Assembly: GCA_947177115.1 (NCBI GenBank)
Contig: CAMWTG010000083.1
Span: 1-9,986, forward strand
Source of the DNA: an uncultured Clostridia bacterium
GTDB taxonomy: Bacteria; Bacillota; Clostridia; Oscillospirales; Oscillospiraceae
Length of the DNA: 9,986 nt
Reading direction: 5' to 3'
Made by a program: the position numbers and the translations under genes. Positions 1-6,587 of the stretch are shown piece by piece; positions within the stretch are counted from its first letter, which is position 1, and each line of letters opens with the position of its first letter. The notes under the pieces are model-generated. The model saw nothing but the letters and a program-made list of their open reading frames with translations. It did not search any database and was not told where the DNA came from.

Positions 1-1946
1 GTGGTGTAGGGCTCGGTGGAAGTCTCCCAGTTCTTGAACTGCCAGCCAATGCCGCAGCCGGAGTAGCTCTTGGAGTACTCATTGATCTTGGTCATGGTCC
101 AGTAGCAGCGGTAGCTCCAGGGAATGACCAGGGCGTGGTTGATGAGGTACGCCTCGGCATCGGCAAAGGCCTGGTTGCGGGCATCCATATCGTCATAGAT
201 CGCCTCGGCAGCGTACACCATATCAGTGAAGGTTGTGAACTGCTCGATCAGCGTGGGATCGGTAATGCCGTCCAGGTGCATATTGCTCTTGGAGTACAGG
301 GCGGCCTCGTTCTGATACAGGCACTGGTCCAGCCAGTTGCTGACGTCCAGGAAGTCCGCGCCCCACATGGAGGTGGAGAAGCAGTCCAGGGCGGGCGTGC
401 TGACCTCCTGGCTGTAGCTGGAGACGTAGGTCTTGATATTGAAGGTGATGTAATCGGTGCCCAGGGCCTCGAAGATCTCCTTCATGATGGTGGCGGTATC
501 CACGGCGGTTTCCACACCGGCCTTGATGTAGTAGTCAATGGTGATGGGGAAGGTCACGCCCTGGGCGCTCAGCTCCTGCATGGCCTGCTGCTTGAACTGC
601 TCGGCCTGCTCGGGCTGATAGCGGCGGGGAGACTTGCCGTTGCTCTCGGGGATGTTCAGCTGGCTGATGACGTGGCTGGAGTAATCATCGCCGTTCTCAA
701 AGAACACGAAGTCCTTGCAGGTGAAGCCCAGGCTCTCCAGGTTCAGGGGATTGACGGGGTTGGTGGCATACCAGATGTTGGTCAGATCCAGACCCCAGTA
801 GATGGACTTGCGGAACGCCTCATTGGCAACCGCGGTATTCCAGTTGGTGTCCGGAGTGCCGTCCTCGTTCATCTTGTTGTAGTTGAAGAGCAGGTTGGTG
901 GCATAGGGCTCCAGACGGGACTCAATCAGGTTGTTGGCCCACTTGCTGTTGGGATCGGACAGGATCTGGTTCAGCGTGGATTCGCTGACATCGGTGTGAT
1001 CGACCTCGCCGGTCTCCCACAGCTGGTCGTCAACCAGGGCGCTCTCCACCACGCGGATGGTAACAGTATCAAACAGCTTGCAGTCCTTGTCGAAGTAGGC
1101 CGGGTTGCGGGTGAGGACCTTCTCGTTGTTGGGGATGTAGGTGGTCAGGGTGTAAGCGCCGCTGTACCACATCTGCTCATTGCTCATACCGACCACATTC
1201 TCCACGCCCAGCTCATCAATCAGCTTCTGGGAGGTGGGGTAGAGGATGGGATTGATGCACATGGTATCGAAGTAGGTAACATGGCCGTTGCAGTGATAGA
1301 TGATCGTACGCTCATCGGGGCACTCAATACCGACCATCTCAAAGAACTTGGTCTTGTCCAGGGCAAGGGCTTCCTCCTTGCTCAGGCTCATGGTGTAATC
1401 ATAGTAGTCCTGGGCGCCCTGGATGGTGGGCAGGCACATGCTGGTGTTGTAGGCATCGTTCTTGTGGAAGTTGAGGATCCACTCCAGCGTGGTGGCCCAG
1501 TCATCGGCCACAACGTCCGCCTTGTAATTGCCGTTGACATCGACCCAGGTCACGTCATCGCGCAGATGGAAGGTCCAGGTCTGGCCGCCGTCCTCGGTGC
1601 CCCAGGACTCGGCAGCGCTGGGCTGCAGTTTGCCGCGGTTATCGAACTCCAGCAGGTTGACGACCAGGTTGCGGATGATATGGTCCTCGGTCGCGCCTTC
1701 CGCATGGGGCCGGAACAGAGTCGTCAGCTCGCCGGTATCGGCAAGAACGAGATTCTTGATCTCGCCGCTGGCAGCAGCGGGATCAGCGGAATTGCCGGTA
1801 TCGCCGGAATTGCCGGGATTGCTGGTGTCGCCGGGGGCCGTAGTGTTGCCGGGGGTGGTGGTGTCAGTGTTCCCGCCGCATGCGACCAGCGACAGGAGCA
1901 TCATCGCTGCCAGCAGCATCGCGAGCAGCCTCTTCTGTTTTTTCAT
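1..1946 (-). CDS. ABC transporter substrate-binding lipoprotein, family 5 (Dpp/Opp type), 3' end outside window
   Basis: This is the extracytoplasmic ligand-capture subunit of the importer encoded further right. Residues 1-23 form a lipoprotein signal: a K/R-rich start, a hydrophobic core and lipobox LVAC with lipidated Cys23. A Gly/Pro/Thr/Asn/Asp linker (about 24-61) follows. The mature domain opens with the family pattern around 107-136 (LQPSAAESW, then TWTFHLRDDVTW). The start is ATG 1946, with GAGGAGG at 1954-1960, 7 nt upstream. The frame stays open for 648 codons to the window edge, longer than the usual 500-550 residues. Aromatic-rich sequence near the edge (IPWSYRCYW) suggests the C-terminus is close. 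Codon use is very uniform (GGC, ACC, CTG, AAC, AAG), as expected of an abundant protein. It is the third gene after the isomerase and oxidoreductase and is separated from the permease genes. Family 5 binds peptides, oligosaccharides, nickel or opines, so the ligand cannot be read from the sequence. Confidence 0.95.
   Translation of the reverse strand, partial: MKKQKRLLAMLLAAMMLLSLVACGGNTDTTTPGNTTAPGDTSNPGNSGDTGNSADPAAASGEIKNLVLADTGELTTLFRPHAEGATEDHIIRNLVVNLLEFDNRGKLQPSAAESWGTEDGGQTWTFHLRDDVTWVDVNGNYKADVVADDWATTLEWILNFHKNDAYNTSMCLPTIQGAQDYYDYTMSLSKEEALALDKTKFFEMVGIECPDERTIIYHCNGHVTYFDTMCINPILYPTSQKLIDELGVENVVGMSNEQMWYSGAYTLTTYIPNNEKVLTRNPAYFDKDCKLFDTVTIRVVESALVDDQLWETGEVDHTDVSESTLNQILSDPNSKWANNLIESRLEPYATNLLFNYNKMNEDGTPDTNWNTAVANEAFRKSIYWGLDLTNIWYATNPVNPLNLESLGFTCKDFVFFENGDDYSSHVISQLNIPESNGKSPRRYQPEQAEQFKQQAMQELSAQGVTFPITIDYYIKAGVETAVDTATIMKEIFEALGTDYITFNIKTYVSSYSQEVSTPALDCFSTSMWGADFLDVSNWLDQCLYQNEAALYSKSNMHLDGITDPTLIEQFTTFTDMVYAAEAIYDDMDARNQAFADAEAYLINHALVIPWSYRCYWTMTKINEYSKSYSGCGIGWQFKNWETSTEPYT
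1782..1853 (-). repeat. Four 18-nt imperfect tandem repeats encoding the lipoprotein linker
   Basis: Residues 32-55 of the lipoprotein read as four six-residue units: PGNTTA, PGDTSN, PGNSGD and TGNSAD. Each is encoded by an 18-nt unit. The segment is a flexible, probably surface-exposed spacer between the lipid anchor and the binding domain. Copy number in such a repeat could vary by slippage without breaking the frame. Confidence 0.8.
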
Positions 1947-1970
1947 CGTATGTCCTCCTCTTTTTATATT

Positions 1971-1999
1971 GATATCCGGCGGATTTTTGCCGGGATATC
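1971..1999 (-). promoter_or_regulatory. Hairpin immediately upstream of the lipoprotein ribosome binding site
   Basis: On the mRNA strand the arms are 1999-1989 and 1980-1971. They pair over 10 bp (GATATC and CGGC blocks) with one bulged C and an 8-nt loop. It lies in the 154-nt gap between the oxidoreductase stop and the lipoprotein start, 10 nt upstream of the Shine-Dalgarno. No U-tract follows, so it does not look like a terminator. A 5' stabilising hairpin that raises the level of the binding-protein mRNA relative to the upstream genes is the likeliest role, by analogy with other importers. The same gap holds a 13-bp palindrome (2021-2033, CCCTGG-T-CCAGGG) and GC-rich dyads at 2047-2097. 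I saw no convincing separate promoter. Confidence 0.5.
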
Positions 2000-2100
2000 A
2001 CTCTATTATTGCGCATTGTCCCCTGGTCCAGGGTCCGCGCTTTCAATACCGCCTCAGGCCGGCGCGGCCAAGGCGAAGCTGCGGATACCGGCCAAAAAGT

Positions 2101-3183
2101 TCACCGCGCCGCCTCCGCCCCCAGGACCACCTCGTGACCTGATGCCGCGGAACGGTATACCGCATCCAGAATCTCCATCAGCGCTACGCCGTCCTCCGCA
2201 GGAGCCCTGCAGGGGGCGCCGTCCAGAATGCAGGATATAAAATGGTCGATCTCCTTCTGGAACAGCCCCTGAAAACTCAGCGCGGTCGGACTCGCCAGCT
2301 GTACATTGGTCAAATAATCGTTGATCTCCGTGTAAATCTTCAGCTCAGGGTCCAGCTTCGCTCCGGCCTTTGTGCCAAACAGCTCGATCCCGCTCTTATC
2401 CCGCTCCATATGAAGGTCGAAGCTGGTCTCAATCGAGAGCACCGCGCCATTGTCAAAGCGGATCAGGGCCGCCGCCATATCCTCCACATCGGAGACATCT
2501 TCCGCGCTCTTTCCAACGGAGACATAGCCGCCGGTCCCGGCCTTGAGATTCCTGCGGCCGCCCAGTTCCCGGAAGGCCGCGCCGTAGACGGAGACCGGCT
2601 TCGGGTTCCCCATCACATAGCGCACCAGATCGATGATATGTACGCCCAGATCGATCAGCGGACCGCCGCCGGAGCGGTCCTTGTCGCCAAACCATCCGCC
2701 GGGGTTCCCGCAGCGGCGCAGATAGGATGCTTTCGCATAGTAAATATCGCCGAAATATCCTTGATCAATAAAATCCTTCAACACAGCGCAGTCATTGCCG
2801 AACCGGCGCACAAAGCCGATCATCAACAGCCTGCCGCTGCTTCCGGCAGCTTCGGCCATACGCTTTGCCTGGGCCGCGTTGACCGCCATAGGCTTTTCAC
2901 ACAGCACATGGCATCCAGCCTTCAGCGCGGTAATGGCGCATTCGGCATGGACGCAGTTCCAGGTGCAGACGCTTACCGCGTCCAGCTCCGGCAATGCCGC
3001 CAGCATCTCCGGCTCGGAGGTGTACAGGCGCTCCACGCCGTACTTCTCCCCCGCCGCCCTCAAATTTTTCTCCGACACATCGCAGAACGCGTACAGCTCT
3101 ACACGCGGGTTATGCAAATAAGCGGCGATATGCTCCTGCGCAATGCCGCCCGTTCCAACAACGGCCACTTTCACTTTTTCCAT
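2101..3183 (-). CDS. Gfo/Idh/MocA-family NAD(P)-dependent oxidoreductase
   Basis: A cytoplasmic dehydrogenase of 360 residues, the normal length for a family that oxidises or reduces hydroxyl groups on sugars, inositols and sugar derivatives. The N-terminal Rossmann domain shows GTGGIA (10-15), with the acidic D35 at the end of the second strand. The family signature CEKPMA (95-100) includes the catalytic-site Lys97. In the C-terminal domain, the stretch 171-186 with SGGGPLIDLGVH supplies the usual Asp178 and His182 pair. The start is ATG 3183, preceded by GGGGAG at 3188-3193. It lies 16 nt after the isomerase stop, so the two are almost surely co-transcribed and act on the same compound. The exact substrate and reaction direction are not readable from sequence; inositol, a uronic acid or a 3-keto-glycoside are all possible in this family. 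Confidence 0.95.
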   Translation of the reverse strand: MEKVKVAVVGTGGIAQEHIAAYLHNPRVELYAFCDVSEKNLRAAGEKYGVERLYTSEPEMLAALPELDAVSVCTWNCVHAECAITALKAGCHVLCEKPMAVNAAQAKRMAEAAGSSGRLLMIGFVRRFGNDCAVLKDFIDQGYFGDIYYAKASYLRRCGNPGGWFGDKDRSGGGPLIDLGVHIIDLVRYVMGNPKPVSVYGAAFRELGGRRNLKAGTGGYVSVGKSAEDVSDVEDMAAALIRFDNGAVLSIETSFDLHMERDKSGIELFGTKAGAKLDPELKIYTEINDYLTNVQLASPTALSFQGLFQKEIDHFISCILDGAPCRAPAEDGVALMEILDAVYRSAASGHEVVLGAEAAR

Positions 3184-3199
3184 GGCGCTCCCCCATCCC

Positions 3200-4021
3200 T
3201 CAGCGTCCCATTTGCCGGTTCAGGAAACTCACCGCACGCCGGATATCCTCCGCAGGGTCGTCTCCCACTTCCCGCTCAATGGTCAGGAAACCATGATACC
3301 CGATCTCATCCAACGCCTTGAGCCATCCGGGGAAATCCACATCGCCATCGCCCAGCGGCAGCTCCTCAAAAGCGGGACCGCTTTCCGCAGTCTCAGGGCC
3401 GCGCTTCAGCAGCCGCCGGCCGTCCTTGGCATGGGTGTGGACGATATAATCTCTAAGGGTATAGACCCCCCGCACCGGATCATCGCCTGCCACCATTACC
3501 AGATTTGCAGGGTCAAAGTTGACGGCCACGCCTCTGGAGCCGAGAGAATCCAGAAATTCCTTGAGCCGCGCAGCGGGCTCCGGTCCGGTTTCCACCGCGA
3601 AGTGGGCTCCCAGTTCATCCGCGCAGCGGCTGAGCTGGAAACAGGCGTCCTGCATGATCTTGTAGCGGGGATGCTCCGCAGATTCGGGCACAACGCCGAT
3701 ATGGGTGGTCACTACATCCGTCCCCAGCTCCTTAGCCAGATCCAGGATCCGTTTGGATCGCTCCACCAGCCCCGGATTCAGCTCCGCGTTCCCGAACCCA
3801 CGGCCCAAATCGCCGCACAGCGCGGAAATAACCAGCCCGTGATCCGCCACAGCCCGTGCAAATTCATGCCGGCCGGAAACGGAGAGGTTTTCAGGCGCCA
3901 GTTCGCCCTGGGTCGCATAGACCTGAATGCCTTTCACACCCAGCTTTGCCGCCGCGGGCAGCGCCTCCCGCCAGCTCAAGCGGAAGGAATCCAGCAGGAC
4001 GCCGATCGAAAAGGAAAACAT
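3200..4021 (-). CDS. Sugar phosphate isomerase/epimerase-like TIM-barrel protein (xylose isomerase-like / AP endonuclease 2 fold)
   Basis: A predicted cytoplasmic metal-dependent isomerase or epimerase of 273 residues. Likely metal ligands sit where the family has them: Glu144 (AVETGPE), Asp170 (VNFDPAN), His197 (HTHAKD) and Glu249 (LTIERE). His107 (THIGVVP) is another probable active-site residue. I chose ATG 4021 because AAAGGA lies at 4028-4033, 6 nt upstream, and the barrel begins at once (MFSFSIGVLLD). The longer in-frame start at 4132 would add 37 Arg/Gly-rich residues unlike the family and would sit just downstream of the predicted transcript start. It is the first gene of the enzyme/lipoprotein operon. 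Such proteins often accompany Gfo/Idh/MocA enzymes in pathways for inositol, rare ketoses or glycosides. The substrate is unknown, and the protein could also act as a 3-keto-sugar lyase or dehydratase. Confidence 0.92.
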   Translation of the reverse strand: MFSFSIGVLLDSFRLSWREALPAAAKLGVKGIQVYATQGELAPENLSVSGRHEFARAVADHGLVISALCGDLGRGFGNAELNPGLVERSKRILDLAKELGTDVVTTHIGVVPESAEHPRYKIMQDACFQLSRCADELGAHFAVETGPEPAARLKEFLDSLGSRGVAVNFDPANLVMVAGDDPVRGVYTLRDYIVHTHAKDGRRLLKRGPETAESGPAFEELPLGDGDVDFPGWLKALDEIGYHGFLTIEREVGDDPAEDIRRAVSFLNRQMGR

Positions 4022-4052
4022 AACCAGTCCTTTCTTGTGCGGCTCCGGGAAA

Positions 4053-4066
4053 GCGGGGCTCCCCGC
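4053..4066 (-). other. Short GC hairpin in the isomerase mRNA leader
   Basis: GCGGGG and CCCCGC face each other across two bases, forming a compact stem about 20 nt upstream of the AAAGGA ribosome binding site. No U-tract follows. It may tune translation or stability of the leader, or it may be chance in GC-rich sequence. Confidence 0.3.
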
Positions 4067-4142
4067 GCCGCGCATCGCTCTATTCCCATTTCTCCATCTG
4101 TCGATACTGCCCCAGGATCCGGTCCGCAGCAAACGGTTCCTG

Positions 4143-4171
4143 TTGCAATTTCACCGAAAGCATTATATAAT
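4143..4171 (+). promoter_or_regulatory. Candidate promoter of the AraC-family regulator gene
   Basis: TTGCAA (4143-4148) is followed after exactly 17 bp by a perfect TATAAT (4166-4171). Predicted initiation is near 4178, leaving an untranslated leader of about 128 nt before the regulator's ATG. The -10 overlaps the minus-strand -10 within the 10-bp palindrome at 4162-4171. The direct repeats at 4197-4227 fall at about +20 to +50 of this transcript, a position suited to autorepression. Confidence 0.6.
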
Positions 4172-4190
4172 AGCCGCATGGATGTGGGAA
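4162..4190 (-). promoter_or_regulatory. Candidate promoter of the isomerase-oxidoreductase-lipoprotein operon
   Basis: On the minus strand a perfect TATAAT (4167-4162) lies 17 bp from a weak -35, TTCCCA (4190-4185, four of six consensus bases). Transcription would start near 4155, giving a leader of about 134 nt. A weak -35 with a strong -10 is typical of activator-dependent promoters. The tandem repeats at 4197-4227 sit just upstream of the -35, where an AraC-family activator would contact polymerase. The -10 is half of a palindrome shared with the opposing araC promoter. Confidence 0.6.
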
Positions 4191-4196
4191 GAGCGA

Positions 4197-4227
4197 ATCT
4201 TGCCCTGCATATGAAGTATCTTGCTCT
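4197..4227. promoter_or_regulatory. Tandem direct repeat, candidate AraC-type operator
   Basis: ATCTTGCCCT (4197-4206) recurs as ATCTTGCTCT (4218-4227), with one mismatch and a period of 21 bp, or two helical turns. AraC-family dimers classically bind two directly repeated half-sites about 21 bp apart. The pair lies between the divergent genes, centred near -46 and -67 of the enzyme-operon promoter. A related pair lies upstream of the permease operon at 9791-9824. Confidence 0.5.
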
Positions 4228-4279
4228 CTTGACCGCGCTGATGCCAAAATAAACGGATTCAGCCTTTCGTGTTATAAAA

Positions 4280-4290
4280 GTCTTGCTTTT
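4280..4290 (+). promoter_or_regulatory. Possible third half-site next to the regulator's ribosome binding site
   Basis: GTCTTGCTTTT carries the same TCTTGCT core as the repeats at 4197-4227. It lies 62 bp (about six helical turns) from the second copy and directly abuts the GGGGGA ribosome binding site (4291-4296) of the regulator gene. A single short match can easily be chance; binding here would reinforce autoregulation. Confidence 0.25.
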
Positions 4291-4305
4291 GGGGGATGAA
4301 TTCAA

Positions 4306-5160
4306 ATGTTAGTTTCCGCTCCGTACGAATACGAATATCACACCATGCGGGATTCCGCGCTCCCGCTGTTTTACCATGAGGAACACTTCAAGGCAGGATA
4401 CCGGATCCTGACACACTGGCACGAAAATCCGGAGCTGCTCTGTTTCACACGGGGCCGCGGAACGGCAGTGCTGGACGGCGTCCCCATTGATGTGGAGACC
4501 GGCGACATGATCTGCATCAACTCCGGCTCCCTGCATCAGGTCATCGCGGCGGAGGATATCTCCTATTACTGCCTGATCATCGACAAAAGCTTTTGCCTGC
4601 GCTGCGGCATCCCGGTCAACAAGGTCCGGCTCCAGACACGGATCAACGATGCCGCGCTGCGGGAATACTATGAGCAGCTCGTGCGCGAGCTGGAAACCCA
4701 GGCCCCCTGCTATCAGGCGGCGGTTCAGGCAAACTGCCTGCTCCTGCTGACCCGCCTGTACCGGAACTATCCGGACCGCACGCCGCAGCAAAACGCGGTG
4801 AGCCTGCAAAGCGGCCAGCTGTCCATGGTGCGCAACGCCATCCAATTTATCAACCAGTCATACCAGCGTCCTTTGACCATTGATGAGATCTGCCGGGAGG
4901 TGGGATCCAGCAAGTTCCACTTCTGCCGCGTTTTCCGCATGATCACCGGCAAAACGGTGATCGACCATCTGAACTTCCTGCGCTGTGAAAAGGCGCAGTA
5001 TCTGCTCTCCACCGGCGCATGCAATGTGCAGGAGGCCGCCGAGCACTGCGGCTTCAACAGCAGTTCTTACTTCTCGGTGGTCTACAAGCGCCAGATCGGC
5101 GAAGTCCCCTCCACCACCTGCAAACGCGCCGCCGCCAACCGGGACCACACCCAGTCATAG
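4306..5160 (+). CDS. AraC-family transcriptional regulator with N-terminal cupin sensor domain
   Basis: A DNA-binding regulator of 284 residues, the normal size for the family. The N-terminal cupin-like ligand domain (about 20-100) includes the typical HWHENPELL segment (37-45) and GDMICINSGSLHQ (66-78). The C-terminal domain (about 175-275) carries two helix-turn-helix motifs: LTIDEICREVGSSKFHFCRVF (190-210) and VQEAAEHCGFNSSSYFSVVYKR (241-262). In the closing family motif the usual Pro-x-x-Tyr-Arg is altered (VPSTTCKR). The start is ATG 4306 with GGGGGA 9 nt upstream. It is divergent from the enzyme/lipoprotein operon, convergent with the small membrane protein, and flanked on both sides by transport genes. 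It is therefore the probable ligand-responsive regulator of the locus. Target sites proposed here rest on repeats, not binding data. Confidence 0.96.
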   Translation: MLVSAPYEYEYHTMRDSALPLFYHEEHFKAGYRILTHWHENPELLCFTRGRGTAVLDGVPIDVETGDMICINSGSLHQVIAAEDISYYCLIIDKSFCLRCGIPVNKVRLQTRINDAALREYYEQLVRELETQAPCYQAAVQANCLLLLTRLYRNYPDRTPQQNAVSLQSGQLSMVRNAIQFINQSYQRPLTIDEICREVGSSKFHFCRVFRMITGKTVIDHLNFLRCEKAQYLLSTGACNVQEAAEHCGFNSSSYFSVVYKRQIGEVPSTTCKRAAANRDHTQS

Positions 5161-5571
5161 GACCCCGGCAATCAGCGATGCCAGCAGAAACACCAGCGCT
5201 CCGGCCAGATCCGCCGCCAGGCGGCACGCGGACTGCTCCCCCTTGTCCAGCTCATCGAAACCGATGATATGCTCGTCCATATAGTCGGCGATATCGCCGC
5301 GCAGGAGGCGTTTACGCTTCTTTTTGGTTTTTTTCCGATCCTCCATCAAGTGGTGGACCATCATGCCGTCCAATTTCAAATAGGCAAACCACGCCATCAT
5401 CAGCAGGATGATCCCCGCCGCCAGGCATCCGTCCCGCGCGGCTTGCAGAGGGCCGGACACCAGCCTGCTCCAGACCAGCACCGCCGCCAGCGCTATGGCG
5501 CATTTTGTCACGCACTGGTATATAACAGGCCGGATCATGTACGGCTTATAGATGGCAATGATCTTTTTCAT
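5155..5571 (-). CDS. Small membrane protein of unknown function with a polybasic loop
   Basis: I do not recognise this 138-residue protein. Three hydrophobic segments can be seen, at about 20-38, 48-66 and 119-137. Between the second and third is a cytoplasmic-looking loop with a dense Lys/Arg run (79-91, RKKTKKKRKR core) followed by an acidic stretch (93-115). The C-terminus ends inside or right after the last hydrophobic segment. The start is ATG 5571, with GAGGGA at 5577-5582 spaced 5 nt upstream. It is the fifth gene of the permease/ATPase operon, 56 nt after ATPase F, so co-transcription is likely but passes through a long hairpin. Its stop overlaps the regulator's stop tail to tail by 6 bp. 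It could be an accessory of the importer or an unrelated gene that happens to lie here. Confidence 0.8.
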   Translation of the reverse strand: MKKIIAIYKPYMIRPVIYQCVTKCAIALAAVLVWSRLVSGPLQAARDGCLAAGIILLMMAWFAYLKLDGMMVHHLMEDRKKTKKKRKRLLRGDIADYMDEHIIGFDELDKGEQSACRLAADLAGALVFLLASLIAGVL

Positions 5572-5584
5572 TCTGATCCCTCAT

Positions 5585-5626
5585 GCGGGGAGAGGGCCGG
5601 ACCGGCCTTCTCCCCGCCCGCTTTTT
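5585..5626 (+). terminator. Strong hairpin with U-tract facing the regulator's transcript
   Basis: Arms 5585-5599 and 5603-5617 form 15 pairs: nine perfect GC-rich pairs, one G-T wobble and five more, around a 3-nt loop. On the plus strand CCGC and then five T's (5622-5626) follow, which makes a plausible intrinsic terminator for read-through from the AraC gene. On the minus strand the hairpin lies between ATPase F and the small membrane protein and has no U-tract downstream. There it may slow decay or reduce, rather than stop, transcription. Confidence 0.5.
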
Positions 5627-5627
5627 G

Positions 5628-6572
5628 TCATACCGCCGCGGCCTCGATCTCACGCTGATAGCCGTCCAGCTCCCGCTGGTTGCCATAGACGTAATGGCCG
5701 GGCAGGATCTCTTTCCAGATGGGTTTATCCACGCTGTAATCGTGAATCGATGGATCGTAAACGATCAGCTTTTTCTTCTTCTCCAGCTCGGGGTCCGGAA
5801 TGGGCACCGCCGAGAGCAGCGCCTGGGTGTAGGGATGCAGCGGGTGGATAAACAGCTCCTCCGCCTCCGCAAGCTCCACGATCCGGCCCTTGTGGATGAC
5901 GCCGATGCGGTCAGAGATGAACCGCACCACCGACAGGTCATGGGCGATGAAGAGATACGTCAGACCCCGGCTCTTCCGCAGGCGGTTGAGCAGGTTCAGC
6001 ACCTGCGCGCGGATGGACACATCCAGCGCGGAGATCGGCTCATCGGCCACCACGAATTCCGGCTCCATAATAAGCGCCCGGGCAATGCCGATCCGCTGTC
6101 TCTGTCCGCCGGAGAACTCGTGGGGGAACCGGGATGCAAATTCCGGCAGCAGGCCCACCTCCCGCAGGGCGTCCTCCACCTTGCGCTTGCGGTCGGCTTC
6201 ATCCTTGTAAAGATGGAAGTTATACAGCCCCTCGGAGACGATATAATCCACCTTTGCCCGCTCATTCAGCGAGGCCATGGGATCCTGAAAGATCATCTGG
6301 CATTTCTTGATGACCTCCCGGTCCAGTTCCTTGGATATCTTCCCGCTGATCCGCTGGCCCTTGAACAGGATCTCGCCGGCGGACACGGGGTTGATGCGCG
6401 TAATCGCGCGCCCGATGGTGGTCTTGCCGGAACCCGACTCTCCCACCAGGGAGAAGGTCTCGCCCTTGTAGATGTCGATGTTCACATGGTCCACGGCCAC
6501 AAACTTCTTGCGCCCGGACCCGAAGGTAATTTGCAGGTCCTTGACTTCGATCAATTTTTCCTTATCCGGCAC
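5628..6572 (-). CDS. ABC transporter ATP-binding protein, DppF/OppF type
   Basis: One of two cytoplasmic ATPases that power the importer; 314 residues. It has Walker A GESGSGKT (44-51), Q-loop Gln96 in MIFQDPMASLN, signature FSGGQRQR (153-160), Walker B VVADEP (174-179), D-loop SALD (181-184) and switch His211. All catalytic residues are therefore present. The family C-terminal motif HPYTQALLSAVPIPDP (246-261) assigns it to the peptide/oligosaccharide group, and the FQDPMASLN form points to the F rather than the D subunit. Translation starts at GTG 6572: GGGAGGTA at 6580-6587 is well spaced, while the nearby ATG at 6579 runs into a stop after five codons. It starts 15 nt after the end of ATPase D. 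The Cys-rich tail motif found in many relatives is absent. Confidence 0.96.
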   Translation of the reverse strand: MPDKEKLIEVKDLQITFGSGRKKFVAVDHVNIDIYKGETFSLVGESGSGKTTIGRAITRINPVSAGEILFKGQRISGKISKELDREVIKKCQMIFQDPMASLNERAKVDYIVSEGLYNFHLYKDEADRKRKVEDALREVGLLPEFASRFPHEFSGGQRQRIGIARALIMEPEFVVADEPISALDVSIRAQVLNLLNRLRKSRGLTYLFIAHDLSVVRFISDRIGVIHKGRIVELAEAEELFIHPLHPYTQALLSAVPIPDPELEKKKKLIVYDPSIHDYSVDKPIWKEILPGHYVYGNQRELDGYQREIEAAAV

Positions 6573-6587
6573 AGCACATTACCTCCC

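Noticed and set aside
2032..2046. cre-like sequence (TTGAAAGCG core on the minus strand)
   Set aside because: It departs from the catabolite-response consensus at two positions and lies mid-operon without a clear promoter, so it is probably chance.
135..2240. 701-codon open frame on the plus strand
   Set aside because: It is antisense to the lipoprotein and oxidoreductase genes. Its sequence is rich in Gly, Val, Leu and Gln, with GIAG repeats that mirror the linker codons on the other strand. This is a shadow of GC-biased codons with no recognisable domain.
4022..4132. 37-residue N-terminal extension of the isomerase from ATG 4132
   Set aside because: The extension is unlike the family, lacks a good ribosome binding site and starts only about 23 nt after the predicted transcript start. 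ATG 4021 has a well placed AAAGGA.
5304..5335. T-rich run after a GCGTTTACGC dyad, plus strand
   Set aside because: The stem is only 3 bp and the T-tracts are simply the complement of Lys codons in the small membrane protein.
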